Source: a virus. From it: a stretch of 23,134 nucleotides of DNA. Each line of letters begins with the position of its first letter. Position 1 is the first letter of the stretch. Where the stretch lies: positions 1 to 23,134 of the IMG/VR virus record IMGVR_UViG_3300010354_000690; one strand, 5' to 3'. The notes beneath the pieces were generated by a model. The model did not search any database. It worked only from the letters and a program-made list of their open reading frames with translations, and was not told where the DNA came from. Both the position numbers and the translations under genes were made by a program. Positions 23,072 through 23,134 of the stretch are shown piece by piece.

Positions 23072-23134
23072 GTGGCAAACCACGATCTCCGAGAGGTCTT
23101 GGAGGACATCCACGCCGAAGTGGCGCATGGAATC
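23072..23134 (+). CDS. N-terminus of probable small terminase / DNA maturase A (T7 gp18-like), cut by window edge
   Basis: Twenty-one codons of a rightward gene are visible from GTG 23072: MANHDLREVLEDIHAEVAHG plus one more residue. An in-frame TGA at 23042 excludes other upstream ATG or GTG starts. The amphipathic helix LREVLEDIHAEVAHG resembles the N-terminal helix of small terminase subunits in T7-like cyanophages (pattern LE-IH-A-A---L), and the location after the fibre and lysis genes matches the T7 gene 18 position. No good ribosome binding site is visible. The opposite-strand reading of the same DNA (from 23128 leftward) is considered the shadow, but the evidence is short, so the call is tentative. 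Confidence 0.45.
   Translation, partial: MANHDLREVLEDIHAEVAHGI

Noticed and set aside
22832-23128. 98-residue minus-strand frame starting at 23128
   Set aside because: It overlaps the lysozyme start out of frame, turns Ser/Arg-rich after about 30 residues, and competes with the rightward terminase-like frame.
1-23134. tRNA genes, CRISPR arrays, insertion sequences, integrase or att sites
   Set aside because: Nothing resembling these was recognised while reading both strands; all DNA longer than about 110 nt is occupied by coding sequence.

Overview
This window looks like the late (structural and lysis) half of a T7-like podovirus, read from the end of the major capsid gene to the first codons of what is probably the small terminase gene. 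The order follows the T7 map: major capsid (gp10) - terminator - tail tubes A and B (gp11, gp12) - gp13-like - gp14-like - gp15-like - very large ejection proteins in place of gp16 - gp17-like tail fibre - small membrane proteins - lysozyme - small terminase. Most of the DNA is GC-rich, about 60-65% in hand-counted samples. The adhesin style (a repeated module with the signature FSRAS...DANGVIQ...ASGVAR) and the small accessory proteins resemble those of cyanophages of Synechococcus/Cyanobium. The cyanobacterial host is therefore an inference. No photosynthesis gene, integrase, RNA polymerase or replication gene is present to test it.

Region 1 (1-3987) holds the capsid C-terminus, a strong intrinsic terminator with a cUACGg tetraloop, and the two tail-tube genes. 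The second tube gene starts at a TTG behind a very strong ribosome binding site. Region 2 (3984-16112) is a tightly coupled run of virion/ejection proteins joined by ATGA or TGATG overlaps or very short gaps. It contains a gp13-like protein, a gp14-like protein, a 929-residue gp15-like protein ending in a SleB-like cell-wall hydrolase domain, a 1526-residue protein with a DdrB-like ParB-fold domain and a C-terminal HEAFH zincin motif, and a 1138-residue partner protein. The last two stand where T7 has gp16, but the usual N-terminal lytic transglycosylase is not visible. Its wall-cutting role may have moved to the gp15-like protein.

Region 3 (16120-20882) holds the gp17-type fibre with a pectin-lyase-like beta-helix and a second adhesin made of a duplicated module of about 230 residues plus a lectin-like tail. 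A 105-residue downstream protein follows. Base composition falls clearly across the second adhesin (one 60-nt sample is 30% GC), which suggests that the host-recognition module was swapped in. Region 4 (20957-23134) holds two tiny membrane proteins (holin/spanin candidates, one only 59 residues long), a 72-residue helical protein, and a leftward operon encoding a GH24 lysozyme fused to a C39-like cysteine peptidase domain plus a 106-residue protein of unknown function. A rightward GTG-started reading frame that resembles a DNA maturase A (small terminase) N-terminus begins 29 nt beyond the lysozyme start.

Taken together, the genes build the tail and the ejected core, recognise the host, lyse it and begin packaging. 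The most unusual content is the enzymatic load of the ejection proteins (wall hydrolase, ParB-fold domain and metallopeptidase motif) and the two-domain lysozyme. No gene-free stretch exceeds 300 bases; the longest is the 106-nt gap at 713-818.
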